Positions 8,971 through 20,830 of a stretch of 64,000 nucleotides of DNA are shown here, one piece after another. A program made the position numbers and the translations under genes. A model generated the notes under the pieces. It saw nothing but the letters and a program-made list of their open reading frames with translations. It did not search any database and had not been told where the DNA came from. Source of the stretch: Chondrus crispus. Its lineage: Eukaryota; Rhodophyta; Florideophyceae; Gigartinales; Gigartinaceae. Positions within the stretch are counted from its first letter, which is position 1; each line of letters begins with the position of its first letter. Location: NCBI RefSeq assembly GCF_000350225.1, contig NW_005178942.1, positions 189,272 through 253,271 of the forward strand, read 5' to 3'.

Positions 8971-10012
8971 CGTTCGCCACTTTCTGCAAATAGGCGCAGA
9001 TCGCGGACTGTAGACGACTACTACAAGTTGACAGCACCTATGACCAGCTTTTGGAGACCGGGAATAAAGAGTTCATACGCAACTGAAACAAATGGGATCA
9101 CCTGCGCTGTAGGTGAGCGAAAGCTTCTTGCTTCAAGCGCACGCTCGGTTATTGATAGGGAAGTACCTAGTCGTCAAATCCCTCTGATGGACAGTTAGTT
9201 CAAGCGGTCGACTCCGTACCCCTGCTCCCAATAACCAGAATTATAGACTACACTGAGATGCCCTCAGAAGCGCGAGTCTCAAGTGCACCTGCTCTTCAGG
9301 GACCTGTGATACGACGCCCTTACTACACGACATGCTCAAGATGAGATCAAAACGGAAATCTAACTCTATATCGGGTCGATGCGGGCCCTGAACAATGCTA
9401 CGGTACGAGGCAGAACGGATATATGAAAGCCATCATAGATCTTGGTGTGAAAACTAGCTTCTCAGCACTGCACTTACGCTCAGTCTGCAGGTAAGTTGGT
9501 TCTAATCACCTGGCCGGATCCGTCTGCCTCGCAACCCCTGTTTCCATGCATATGTGCGATGATTGACAGGTGGATGATGTGTGTACACGGGTTTAAGCGA
9601 GAATGCCACATTTTGGACCCTTGTAATAAAGGAGATGGCGAATGATGTCTCCTGCAATGATCGACAGATATCGTGGACAGGTCCTTAGATGATGGTCTCC
9701 CCGGCGCGAGTGCCGGGCACGTTCCGTGAGGATTGGCCAGACTTATGGGAAAGACTGGATTGCTTCTCATGTGATGCGAAGGGATTTTCGACCTCAGTGG
9801 TCCTTAGGAATGAGATCCTCTCAGCTGCCTTAAGCAGTGCCGGTACAACTTAAGTCCAAAAGTTAGTATTGAATGGAGCTTTCTACTCCCATCCAGGAGG
9901 TTAGCGCAGCAAACTCATCGAATTAGGACACTGGCGGATGCTGAGATACTATTCTCGAACGATTCGGTACTTCTTGGCGCACAGAACCACGAATGCGGAT
10001 GCGCACCTTTGC
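8971..10012. other. No gene seen
   Basis: This is the 3' flank of galE followed by sequence with no convincing ORF, repeat or RNA gene. Stop codons are frequent in all frames. It marks the switch from gene island to mobile-element region. Confidence 0.5.
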
Positions 10013-10546
10013 TCAAAAAGCCGTGCATGCGTTGCATGATGAGGAAAATCCCTTCCAGTGTATCTTGAAAGAAGAAGAATGCTTGTTGTGAACGAATTCT
10101 TGGCTTGTCGTATTTAACCCTTTCATGGCTTGGTACGACTCCACAATGCTGTCGGACGCATTCTGAAGGGCGCGATCTAGGCTTCGACTATCTCGGCGGC
10201 AGAGGCAACCCTGACGGCAGCCTGACGCTTTATTAATAATTTCGCTGCGAATGGCCACAGGCTTCATCGGTTGGCACCACGGTTGGCACCGAGTGGGCAG
10301 TTTCTGGTAAATATGGGATAAAGTAAAGAAAAAAGAGACCCGCCCGACGCCGTCGCGTTGCGTAGCATTCGTGCCCATTGAAAGTGCGTCGTTTGACAAC
10401 ACCATTACACGTGTACTTTCCGACACGTACAGAACGATCACAGCATTGCGATCCAGTTCCAAGGCCTTCACAGATGCTGCACATGCAGTCTTGAGGGAGG
10501 GTCTTAACTTGCCCGAGTTTGCCCGGGTTTGCTTGCCCCGAGCCAT
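10013..10546 (-). CDS. Uncharacterised ORF with weakly H3-tail-like start
   Basis: The 178-residue frame begins MARGKQTRANSGK, which shares M-A-R-x-K-Q-T and later S-G-K with the histone H3 tail, followed by LRPSLKTACAAS. After about residue 30 nothing resembles a histone. The opening codons lie in a short repeat (GGCAA-type units), so the likeness may be accidental. I do not recognise the rest (a Cys-rich stretch and a Ser/Asn-rich end). It may be a remnant of a mobile-element gene. Its first 50 bases recur inverted at 11,692-11,739. Confidence 0.25.
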   Translation of the reverse strand: MARGKQTRANSGKLRPSLKTACAASVKALELDRNAVIVLYVSESTRVMVLSNDALSMGTNATQRDGVGRVSFFFTLSHIYQKLPTRCQPWCQPMKPVAIRSEIINKASGCRQGCLCRRDSRSLDRALQNASDSIVESYQAMKGLNTTSQEFVHNKHSSSFKIHWKGFSSSCNACTAF

Positions 10547-11410
10547 GATTTGCACTACTATTGGCTACTGGGCGTTAATATATGATTTGAAACTAAGTAC
10601 GACCCTACACTGCAAGCTCAAGTTATGTCAGTGTGTAATGACAAATGTCAATCATATATTGGCTACTTTTGTAAGTTTGTAACTTTCGAATTTGGACGCT
10701 GTGCTCCGGTGGACGCAGTGCTTGCCCCGTGCCGAAAACATCCTCAACATCCCCTTTGCAAAAATCTATGCACCTGCCATCTCGCAAAGGCAACCCAACT
10801 CTACGAAGCACCTCTCTGCCGACTACTTTCCTGAAAATGGCTTCCACACCTCAATGCCACGTGCGCCGTTCTCCGCGCCTCTGGCGCATCTCTCTGACTC
10901 CCACCATTCGGAAGACGGGGGCCACCAACGCAAAGTCTCTCACTATTGCTTCCTCGTCTGCAGCGGACGTTTCTGACCAAATATTATCCCCCCCTCCATA
11001 CGGTATGTACGACTGAATTCTTTGTCGTTAAAAATCCTGATGGCTCTGACAAAAGTCCATCCCCGTCCGAGATCTAAGGGCTTTGTGAATTTTCGGGGTC
11101 GAGGATAGTTTGAAATAGCTTGGTGCAATGAAAGGAGGGAGAATAGAGCTGCGGTTGCGGTTAGTGCGGTCGTAGCAGTGATGATTCTATTGCCGTGCAT
11201 TGCGTAGGAGTGATTAGATTGAGAAGAAAGGAGGGGAGGCGAACGGCGATACTGGGCAGTGGTTGTAGATCCGTTTTTTGACCAAACAGCGCCGGCGATA
11301 GATACGCTATCCCGCGGAGTAGTAAGGAGAGAAGTAGGGGGTGAGATCAATTATTTATCCCGATGATCTGGGATCACCCGCAATGGCCACGTTCTGGGTC
11401 GGAAGCGAGC

Positions 11411-11515
11411 GACGCTGCAGCGTCTCGCGTCCATGTCGACGCGTCCCTGGGGCGAAGTTGTTTGACGCTGCAGCATGTCACGTCCCTGTCGATGCGTCCT
11501 CGGAGCGAATTTGTA
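11411..11515. repeat. Two diverged 52-53-bp tandem units
   Basis: Units 11,411-11,463 and 11,464-11,515 both begin GACGCTGCAGC and end with GGAGCGAA- or GGGGCGAA-like sequence. They are about 75-80% alike by eye. Confidence 0.7.
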
Positions 11516-11593
11516 GAACCCACAGTGTCCTCCCCGTTGCGTTCTGGCAATTTATGGCGCTGTATGCCTCTGTAAGTCAGCACCGTCGCTCTG

Positions 11594-11655
11594 GGACACC
11601 TGTTCATTACTAACGTAAGGGAAAGGACACCTGTCCACTACTAACGTAAGGGAAA
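11594..11655. repeat. Two 31-bp tandem units
   Basis: Units 11,594-11,624 and 11,625-11,655 share GGACACCTGT at the start and CTAACGTAAGGGAAA at the end, with few differences. Confidence 0.8.
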
Positions 11656-11779
11656 GGCGTGTACTTACATTAATAAATTAATAAATGACCGGCAAACTCG
11701 GGCAAGCAAAGCAAACCCGGGCAAGTTAAGACCCTCCCTGAGAGCCACACCATCCTACACTGTTGTTAGTGTCAGAGTA

Positions 11780-14110
11780 ACTGACTACACCCAAACATCG
11801 CAATTAGTCTGGGCTAGACTATAAAAAGGCAAGGATATATTTTCACCCTCACACGTAATAATGCGGACTGCACTAATATGTGTACCCGCACTATATGCAT
11901 CACAACCTAAGATAGAGTAGACCAGACTAATTTTCAATGAACATATTAGTGAAGACTACACTATTTTGATAAACACGCTATTGTCCAATCATAACCAGTC
12001 CATGTTAGTATATCGACACATTTTACTCATCATCAACATCAACAACAGGAGCGCCATCGAAGTGATTTCTATACTTCTGCACTATCTCTTGCAATTTTGG
12101 AAACAGCTGGGATTCTTCCCATTGTCCGTTGATATTACAAGCAAGACCGGTGCGGATCATAGCCTTTCGGGCGTACCTCACTCCATCTGCATCACGCATC
12201 GCATTTACGTCCCTCACAACGGCTGCGGCCAAAGTCAAATAGTAATATTTTCCCGGGTTAGGAATTTTCCCAGAAGCCGCCGCAAACTCATTTCGCATAA
12301 TTACGTCCATCTTATATCTATCCCATCGTCCACGCCATGCGTCCTTTAATTTTTGGATGACAAAGGAATCCGCCGGCTGAATCAAATCTGTAGCGTTAGG
12401 CGGAAAAAAGCGTAGTTCCGTGTTACACGCTCGCAACGCCTGCTCCAAATTCTCCGACATCCCATGCCCCCCACAATTGTCAACAAACAAAATACGTTTC
12501 CGCCCATGCGGCAAACATTTGAAAACCTTGGTCTCTGCCAAATATTGCGGAAAACCGTCTTGTCCATCCACCCTTTTGGGCCTGAACGATACCATACGCC
12601 TTGCACATTGTCTGGGACCCCCTGTATCGGATAACTTCTATTCGTATTCTGAAAAACCATAAATGGCGCTTCAATAACAGCATCCCTTCCACCAGAGATC
12701 CTAACCATCATCCTCATTCCCTCAAACCCCGAAACCACGTCGGAATACTTCACTTCAGCTTCGCCACATTTTCCCAATGTCCTTTGATTATCCAAATTAA
12801 TCAGAAAGTGCGTTTCGTCTGCATTACACACGTCATTTTCGTCCATTGCTCCAGAACGAAATGCACGAGCAACCATCCCAAGGTGGTACGCCACATCCCT
12901 CTCAATATGGGATTGTTTGGCCGGCGATACCATGAGCTTCCCAGTTTGGGCCCTACTGACGATTTGGAAACGGTTCATGAATGCCTGTATCCAGCGGGGC
13001 GATATTAATTCAATAATTAATTTGTTCGATTTCAAATCTTTCAGATTGGCATGATACACCGCATTACGAGATTCACGGACCAGGTGAATTGCCAAATGAC
13101 GGAGAAGTTTTGCGTTGAACTTCAGGCCGGACTTCCTCAGACGCTCAAACTCCTCGAGTAAGTCTGTATGCATTCCAATTACCCAACCCACCCATTTCCT
13201 TCCTCGACCGGGACAGGCCTTGATGTAGAAACGTTTCATGCCCGCGCGCGTGACGCGCGTAATCGAAAAGGGTATTCCGCGGTTGTTTGTCCCTCTTTGG
13301 TACTTCATCAGGGCTTCCCGGGTTTTCCACAGCCTACTCGCTTTTCCATTGTTCGCTTTCTCTGATCCCCGAAAAAGTGCTGGGAAATTGCGAACAGCTC
13401 GGGATGCCATGTGTTTGTCACCGTCTGTACGAGACGCTTCCACCATCCACGTTACGATCTTGACACGCTGTGCATGAGTAAGCACATTCTGAAGTGCCCG
13501 CTTCTGCGGTTTTTTGAGCTGAGGGGGTAGGGAAAGTGAATCTGATGGCGTGTCCAAGGGAGGTGTGGGGGAAGGATGCACCGTTGTACTGCTATGGTGC
13601 GGTTCTGTCGGGGAGGGGTGCAGATGGGAGGTGTTCGATGAGGCAGTTGCCACTGCTCGCTGTAGGGAGCGCACGATGGGGGAGGCCGAATACATTTCGG
13701 TGCGCCTCACTGAGAGATTTGGTGAATGCATGGGGAGGAATTCCATATCTTGGTGTTAAAGCTCCTTTTATAGAGGTTTCTGGCAGCCGAACTGGACGGG
13801 AAACACGTACTGGGTGGCTTTAGAGGCGGGGTGATGGTGTTACAATTTCCTGCGCATTGCGCTTCCCGCCTAATAATTGCAGTAGTTACCGTCGGGCGCG
13901 CATTCCGGTGCGCGAGAGTCTGTTTGCTCTATGCCCTTCCTGTCTTTTTGGCGCATCCAGACTAATATGTGTGTAATATCAAATAGTATAGTCTACAGTA
14001 ATTTTGTTTACGAGCAAGAACAGCTCGCAGAAGTTAGTATGGTCTACGCTAATATGTGTATCCACACTAATTTTCCACCCAGACTAATTGCGATGTTTGG
14101 TGTAGACGAG
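11780..14110. mobile_element. Tc1/mariner (pogo-like) DNA transposon, 2.3 kb
   Basis: The ends are inverted copies: 11,784-11,811 reads CTACACCCAAACATCGCAAT and on into TAGTCTGG, and its near-exact reverse complement ends at about 14,105. Immediately outside lie TA dinucleotides (11,778-11,779 and 14,111-14,112), the target preference of the superfamily. Both subterminal regions repeat the theme AGACTAATATGTG / CACTAATTTT several times in inverted fashion, possibly transposase-binding sites. The only gene is the minus-strand transposase at 12,023-13,746. Confidence 0.8.
12023..13746 (-). pseudogene. Pogo/DDE_1-type transposase, frameshifted
   Basis: Cuts and joins the transposon ends with an RNase-H-fold DDD/E site. 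The N-terminal third is Ser/Pro-rich, then basic with helix-turn-helix-like segments (KKPQKRALQNVLTHAQR; KASRLWKTREALM). The catalytic core shows all three acidic motifs: NADETHFLINLD, ILFVDNCGGHG and PADSFVIQKLKDAWRGRW. The reading frame changes once near 12.59 kb, between the first and second acidic motifs, so the copy is probably inactive. The C-terminus ends in an acidic tail (VVDVDDE). Confidence 0.85.
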
Positions 14111-14112
14111 TA

Positions 14113-14605
14113 GTCACTTTAATTAGCTTATCATTATCAATTCAGGTTAAACTATGTAGGCTACATTTAGCTATCAACAATAGAGTCCCTTAAGGACGTG
14201 CCACCTACAATTCTACCTGTTCAGGGTGTAACCGTTTAGAGACATTGCATAGGTGGCGCAACCTCCCTTTTTTGGTAGTGCGCCTACTGTTATTGTAGAG
14301 TCAATAGGACTATAAAGCCAGATCGAAGACGCTACTCGTCTTCGACCTCAGCACATTAAACCAACCCGAATTACTCGACAACCTTGTCCCCTTCCGGTGT
14401 GCTCCCGCAGTTACGAAGCAATAGCCTGCTACGTCCCCTTTTCCCCTGTTAATGTTAATTACCCCCCTTTTAGACACACCCTCAAAACCCTCTCTGGATC
14501 ACCCCGCCCGGTCGGTCTCCCGACGGTTAGGTACAAGGCGGAGGCGGTTTGTTTTCTGTCTTTCTGCGGGGAGCGTGGTGTTCCGTGGTGAGAGCAGGTC
14601 GAGTG
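14113..14605. other. No gene seen; target DNA of the copia insertion
   Basis: A 490-base stretch between the pogo-like element and the copia 5' LTR. It contains a TATA-like GGACTATAAAGCC at about 14,308 and a small palindrome GAAGACGCTACTCGTCTTC (14,326-14,344). No ORF is supported. It continues, across the copia insertion, at 31,916. Confidence 0.4.
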
Positions 14606-14610
14606 GTGTC

Positions 14611-14892
14611 TGTGAAAATGGTACGAAAGTGATTGCCTCATGGCAAGACATTTTATAGTTGGCGCGTGCGGTTTGTACGCTCCGGATGAACAAGATATTT
14701 ATTTTCTTCTCTGTAGTTCTTATATAAGTCCTCATTACGATTCCGAGTAACGGGCGTCGTGAGAAGTGGGTACTGTAGAGGAAAGACACACACCGTACGT
14801 ATCGAGTCGTTCACCAACTCTCGTACAGTAAAGAACTGCCGATCGTCGGCAGTTTTTCCTCGAATTTCTCAATTTTAGTGGCAAATTCCACA
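14611..14892 (+). repeat. Copia 5' LTR (282 bp)
   Basis: Starts TG and ends CA; it contains TATATAAGTCCTCA as a likely promoter core and matches 31,634-31,910 along its length. Confidence 0.92.
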
Positions 14893-16188
14893 TTCGCGAA
14901 TTAAATTTTTGCCCGAGAACACCAAAAACCCTACCCCTGATCTCCGTGATTTCTTTCATTTCTACAGAGGCACAACGCAAACGTCGACGCTACTTCCCTC
15001 CGCCGCCCGTTCCCATCATGCCTCTCCTCTGCCGCTCGCTGCTCCTTGACGCTCGTTGCTCCTTGCCGCTCGCTGCGCACTGCCGCTCGTCGAGCCTCGA
15101 CCTCGCCCTTTTCTGTGCCGCCTCTTGCTCACGGTACCGCCAAACTCTTGCTCCTATCGGGACGCCGCCTTGCCCCGACGGTGATCCCGTCTCTCGCTCA
15201 CACTGGGACGCCGCCTCGCTCTGACGGTGACGCAGCCTCTATCTCACACTTGGACGTCGCCTTGCTCCGATCGTGACGCCGCCTCTCGCTCTTACTGTGA
15301 TGCCGCCTCGCGCTCCACTGTGCCGCCACCAGGCACAACGTCGCACCGCTCACGCTGCGTTACCGCCTCTCCCCGCGCTTGCCGCCTTGTCGCTACCGCC
15401 ACACCTCCTCCTCAAGGGTACACTACTGCCACTCCCTGCCGCGTTAGGGTCCAGCTGCCGTAACCAAATCGCCGCCTCAAAGACGACACGCTGCCACCTG
15501 CCACCATCCAAACGTCAATTGCCCGTGCACCTACCGTCATGCGTTGGTGCGTCTGATCTTGAGCATCTGGATCCCCGCGTCTCTCGTGCACCGGCCGTGC
15601 CCAAAGACCTCGCACGTGACTAGCACATCGAAGACTGGGGCTGTGAGCAGAGTCCCAGTACATCCTTTCGATTACCAACGACTATTCTAGTAGACAATTC
15701 TTTTCCCCGAGAGCGATAGCGAGGGCGGCAACTTGAACCAAAAGTGAGGAAGTGTTAGTGAGTCCCCACCGGTTCCCTGTTTCGGCAGTGGGCGGATAAC
15801 GGTGTTTGGTCGAAAGGCCTGGTGACCACACAGCGACCGATCTGGACGGGGTGTTGTACCGGCGGGGGGGTTTGAGAAATCAGTCTAGTCGAGTCGCGCA
15901 AGCTTCCTGAAAGGGAGTAGACAGCCTTTAGCCAGTGTGTCGGCTGCTGTGGGTCCCCCGTAAGGATCGTCGCGCCCGCTCCAGCAAACGAAGGAGTGGG
16001 TAGACAGCTGAAGTCTTTTCCGACCCGGACGGTCTCCGGGTGCCGAAGGTCAGACCTTCCCGTCGTGGGACGGTATCCCTCCAAGGACTTCCCCTGTAGA
16101 GGACAGGGCGCCAAGGGTCGGAGTACCCTTTCACGACTGAAGAATATCAAACGAGGAACAACTTTTGAGCACTACTAAAATAAGAAAT
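14893..16188 (+). other. Copia leader region
   Basis: The stretch between the LTR and gag is unusually long. About 15,040-15,420 is made of loosely repeating C/T-rich units (CGCCTCGCTC-, GACGGTGA-, TCTCGCTC-like). Nothing convincingly coding is seen, and no clear primer-binding site follows the LTR. Confidence 0.45.
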
Positions 16189-18190
16189 ATGTCACAAAAC
16201 GTATCGGAAGCAGCAGCTCCTTTAGGGTCTGGCGAACCCACCGAACCGCGATTCATGCAGAACATACATTTGAACGACTTGAATGATAAACAAAGAGGCT
16301 TTGTAACCTCTATTCGGCATTTGGATTCTACAAATGCATTTCACGGCGAATTTCTTTTGCGAACGTTCGCAGACATGTTACCGCCTGCTGATCTTTTCTC
16401 AAAAGAACTCTGTGAGCTACCGGCAATCTACAACGAGCTCCGCAACTTCCTGGACTCTCATGGTGCCAATATGCAGCAACACGCTTCGAGACGCATCACG
16501 ATGACTCTTGCTCATAATATTTATGAGGAGCAGGAAGATAAGCAGGCTGCTATTGGCATCGTCTCTGAGATAATGGCCGCTGGTCGTCGTATGCGGACTG
16601 ATCTCTCCAGGAACGACAATAATCGACAACAACAGTCTCGTGCGGGCTCCACTTCCACCTCTGCAGGTAGCGCTCCAGAAAAACTAGTGCACAACGTCAC
16701 CATGCGTCTTAAAGACAGAGACAAAAAGTTTAGTGGAGCTCTCGGTGAATCGTGGATGGAATTCGTGGATGATTATATGCAGGTATGCCGCGACTACTCC
16801 CTATCCCCAACTCAGAAGCTTCAATACATGCACAACCTTTTGTCTGGCGACGCGAAAATATTCTACCTGGACCGTGTGGACGGATATGCTACTTCGTACC
16901 AACAAGCAATCGATCTTATTGAACACAAATACAACTCACCAGTCGTGCAAGCAAGGGAAAAAACTACCTGAACACCTTACGCATCTCTACGTTCACGGCG
17001 GAAGGACTTGACGAAGCCGCGGCTTTGTCCAAGATTTTATAAGGTGATTACTAAATTATCTCGTCAGGGACCCGCTTCACACCGTGGTGATGCGCACAAG
17101 GTAGAATTTCTCCGGAACGCTGTCGTCGGGTCCGGCTGGTCACACGAACCCCTGAGCAGAGTTGCAACTGACGGAGTCTCCTTTCAACAGCTTTATGGAG
17201 AACTAGAAGCTGCTTTACAGCTTCAGAAGGAGGCAAAACAAGCTATGCTGAGAGATGCTGCGACGAAAAATAAGGCTCTCGGCTACGACCACGATATCCT
17301 TGGTATCCTCCTCGCCGGACAAACTCGATACGCCAAGCATCCATTCAGTAATCGATTCTTTAGAAGCTCTCGCGGGTTTCGCCCCCTTCATCCAGAACAG
17401 GATCTAGTTTCGATCCACTAAGCATACAAGGATGTTTCAACTGCGAGTACAAGACTCATACCATACGAAACTGTCCAAAGCCGATAAAAGCAGCTAAAGC
17501 CACTGCGAAAAAGCTGGATTACTTTCGGAAGAGGAAAGGAACTGGGGAACGCTCACTTCATATCGTCCTTGCACAGTTCTGTCAGCAGATTGACGAGGCA
17601 AATACCATTGAAGACGGAAACGAGATCGAAGCGGAGGATAATGAAGACCAACAAACTGACCATGAGATATTCGAATGTATCCTGGACGAATCCATACGGT
17701 ATGATGTCAACTTCAACACTCCTGGTTCTTTAAAAGTCAACACGGTCCCGTCACAGGATGACAGTACCCTTCGACAATATATCTTACAAGAAGATAAGGA
17801 AGACTATGTCTTCGAAGTATTTGAGGAAGAGAACTTTTCTATTCCCAGGTCTCAACGTGCGCATGAAAGCACCCATGTTCCCTTTATAGGTGCTTGCATA
17901 GACATTGGAGCGCAAAAATCTGTCGTCGGGAAACAACAAGCTTTAGCGTGCTTCAAATTCATAGGAGTGGAGTACCAGCCATCTGTCCCAAAGCGCAAAC
18001 TCAATTTCAAGTTTGGTAACCGTCACCATGTGGGCCTTGGGCGTGTGGAGGTAGGAATTCCTATCAATGAAACGCACGTTTTGTGCCCGTACATAGAGGT
18101 TGTAGATGTCGACATACCACTTCTTCTCGGCCTGGATTTTCTGGACGAGTATAAGATGAACGTCGATGCGGGAAATGACATCCAACAGCA
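16189..18190 (+). mobile_element. Copia gag and aspartic protease remains
   Basis: The gag frame begins MSQNVSEAAAPLGSG at 16,189 and includes a helical core (FSGALGESWMEFVDDYMQ; LQYMHNLLSGDAKIFYLD) and a CCHC zinc knuckle (CFNCEYKTHTIRNC) near 17.43 kb. The protease region shows DIGAQKSVVG near 17.90 kb and LLLGLDFLDEY near 18.13 kb, as in copia proteases. The region is broken. It ends where the nested DNA transposon begins. Confidence 0.82.
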
Positions 18191-18414
18191 GTCGGTTCTA
18201 AAAAGGACTTTTCCAGAGTAAAAGATTAACAATTTTCCCAAATATAGTCTAAATTCTTACTGTAGTCTTCCGCGCATACTGGCTATTTACGGCGCGACGA
18301 CCAGAACCGCAAGGCGCCTAGTGCTCCCCTTCCTATTACCGCACCACCCTCTCGCGGGCGCCGTCACCCATCACCCCCCCCATTGAACAAAAAGATCCCG
18401 CCGATCGCGATAAT

Positions 18415-18744
18415 CGCGCGCGTGTGAGATATGCACGGTGCCTTCTCGATGATCACACCACAGTATCATACTGTGTTGTGCTCATCGAGAAGGCACCAAG
18501 GACGCGGGCAGGAGGTAACGGTAAAGCGCGACACGTGGATTGTGCGGCCTCCGTCAATAGCTCTGACGGCGAAGGGGAGACAGGTGTGAGTAGAGAGCGA
18601 GCTGGACAAGCACAGCGGTGGATGGAAGTATGCGAAGGCGCCATGAGAGCAGCACGGCGGAGGCGGTGCCGACGAAGCGGTGTAGAAAGTTCGGAATGCT
18701 TTTTAAAGATCCGTATCAGACCGTGTATATCTCACACGCGCGCG
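18415..18744. mobile_element. MITE-like foldback in left arm
   Basis: Ends are 24-base inverted repeats (CGCGCGCGTGTGAGATATGC at left) with one mismatch. Inside, 18,437-18,496 forms a hairpin with 16-base arms (GGTGCCTTCTCGATGA) around a second small palindrome CACAGTATCATACTGTG. It has no coding capacity that I recognise. Confidence 0.65.
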
Positions 18745-19713
18745 GTGCTCCAGCTCACGTTAGTCGACTGTAATTTTGGCCATTCCTCATTCGAAACAAC
18801 AAGTCCCCTCTACGTGTCATGATCGTGGGCGCAGATTGTGGAGTTCGCAACACTTCTGTAACCTCTGTAGTGAATGCATCTCCACGCTGCAGAATCAGCA
18901 CTCAAATGCCGACATACGTAAACCGAAACGGAGTGAAAGCGCTTTTCGAACAATGCGCTGTAATCATTCCGTTAATCGTGGTGGGCGCTATGTGCTCCCT
19001 AAGTTCTTCGGGATCGGCGACAAGAGCTAGTCTTTACCTTGAAATTCCAACTAAAGCCCTTCTCCAAGCGAAGCTCAAAGAAAAACCCCTGTCGCACCAC
19101 CGCGATGGGCACGCTCGATCTCTCCGGTCTCTCTCGCGTAAAGAGCGTGCCGTGCTGTTCGAACAAGGTAGCGCGCGACCGGAGGCGAACGCGGTAGCGA
19201 CTGTGTGTCGCTGCACTGGCTGACCAGCTGTTGCGCAAACGCATCACATGGCGACTGTGAGCTTGCGGCACATCAGGCATCTCGCCCAGCTCTTCAATTC
19301 GAAAGCAGGTTTCCTCGTGCAAAATGCGATGCCCCCCCGGTTTGGCCGTTCCATTCGGACAAAACATTCTCCAGCCCTCCCGCCGACTACGCTCAGCGCC
19401 GCGTATGCAGGAACTAGCGCCCGAGCAATGCAATGCACCCCTCCGGTTGGTCCTTCCCTTCGGGCAGAACAACCTCTAGCCAATGCATTACAATAATTGG
19501 AGCAACGGATCTCGTTTCACAAGCGTAACCTTGCCAGTGAGTTGTGCCCCGAAGACGCGCCTTCCCCTTTTCCCCTCGGTCCTCTCTTCCCCGCTGCCAT
19601 AAACGCTCGCAATGGCCTTACGTCCTGTCCTCGTCCGGACCGTGAGACCCCTTCTTCGCCGCGCCATCTGCCACACACGCACGCCCTCCCGCCGACTATG
19701 CTCGGCACCGCGC

Positions 19714-20362
19714 TGTAGTATAACACCCCCCAACGGAGAAGGGTGTATACTTAGCTCGACGTAGACCCCGTACGAGGGGCGAGAAGACGGGGAGAACACA
19801 CAGCTAACGAGACAGGGAAGCGGGCCCTGGTAGCGTGGTAGAGCGGGACGGTCGGGGACGAGCGTACGCGCGAGCCGATCCACGCCTCGACGCCACGGAG
19901 CAGTGCTGGGTATCGTACCAGCGCTGACGGGCGGAGGCGGATCTAGGCTCGCTCGCGTACGCTGTTGTCCCCTACCCGCTTTGTCCCGGTTAACGCGCGC
20001 GACGGCGGATCGCGCTCGTTAGTTAAGCTGGAAGACGGACCTAGGCGGTAGGTCGTGGACAAGTCCGTGCTTGTCCCTCTCACCGCCGCCGGTCTGCTCT
20101 GTTATTTAATATACAATCAACCCTAACATTCTGCAGTACAGTACGGACTGTACTGTAGAGCTACTGTAGTCAGCGCGGGCCGTCCCGTGCTGACAGTACA
20201 CGTGTGGGTACACGTGTGCTCGTGGGGATGCGCGCCTTGTACACGTGTAGTACACGTGTGTGTGTCCACTTGCGCGCCCCGCACACGTGTGGGTACACGT
20301 GTGCGCGTGTGTGGCTCGTATTGATCTAATCTAAATCTAATCTGAACCGCCGTTATGTCACA
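19714..20362 (-). mobile_element. Solo LTR in left arm (TGTAG...-family)
   Basis: A 649-bp unit beginning TGTAGTATAACACC and ending TTATGTCACA, flanked by the 5-bp duplication CGCGC (19,709-19,713 and 20,363-20,367). It belongs to the LTR family seen at 49-57 kb and 60.7-62.4 kb: it shares the GACAAGTCCGTGCTTGTC hairpin, TATTTAAT, dense TACTGTAG/CACGTG palindromes and GATCTAATCTAAAT. Only the LTR is present, as left by LTR-LTR recombination. Confidence 0.85.
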
Positions 20363-20396
20363 CGCGCATGCTCGAGCTAGCGCCTGGGTCTGACAT

Positions 20397-20830
20397 CTAC
20401 GTCATCACTGGCAGCATCGCTTTGTGCATTCCGTTCATCGTGGCCGCAGCGACCTGGGCAATGACGACATCCTTCTCGGTATCTTGGACCTCATCAGGCC
20501 AGGGGCTACCGACGACATTGTAGACAGGGCTAGTGTTTTCGGACGGATCAGGGAAAGCCTCGGACTTGGGGGCAGGGACAATCTTGCCGGCGATCATGTC
20601 GTCAACCCACGCCTCGAAGTACTTTTTAGTGAACTCTATGCCTTCCGGGGGCAGATAGCGAGCATATTAAATATGCTCTCTATCTGCTCCCGGCAAGAAA
20701 TTTTCTCGAAGGCGTAAGCGCCGACCGAGGTATTAGCGTCCTTGAGACCGACGTAGTCGAGGAAGCTGGCGAGAGTGACGGCGTATACCCAGGCGAAGAC
20801 ACTTGACTCATTTTTCCAATGAAAAGCACT
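20397..20830 (-). pseudogene. Captured host-like coding fragment, unrecognised
   Basis: On the minus strand, 20,830-20,690 reads SSVFAWVYAVTLASFLDYVG and on to AYAFEKIS. After a palindromic segment, 20,640-20,397 reads EFTKKYFEAWVDDMIAGKIV, continuing to a stop after AMLPVM. Codon use is GC-rich like the host genes and unlike the core transposon genes. The fragment crosses the inner edge of the left arm, while the right-arm copy (26,280-26,519) stops at the edge. I do not recognise the family. Confidence 0.45.
20647..20692. repeat. Palindrome inside the captured fragment
   Basis: GGGGGCAGATAGCGAGCATA followed by its near-exact complement around TTAAATAT. The copy at 26,224-26,269 is the equivalent in the other arm. 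It interrupts the captured coding fragment. Confidence 0.7.

Larger units (their letters stand above)
10494..11739. repeat. Inverted repeat pair flanking 1.2 kb
   Basis: The left copy starts at 10,494 (AGGGAGGGTCTTAACTTGCC) and its reverse complement ends at 11,739. After about 24 matching bases the two drift through related GGGCAA/GGCAAG units. No target-site duplication is visible, so this may be a foldback element or an inverted duplication of the 10,013-10,546 ORF start rather than a transposon. Confidence 0.5.
18184..20731 (+). repeat. Left terminal inverted repeat arm
   Basis: Begins AACAGCAGTCGGTTCT. From outside inward it holds an A/T-rich end, a 330-bp MITE-like foldback (18,415-18,744), a spacer with open but unrecognised frames, a solo LTR (19,714-20,362) and part of a captured coding fragment that continues into the core. 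Confidence 0.88.
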
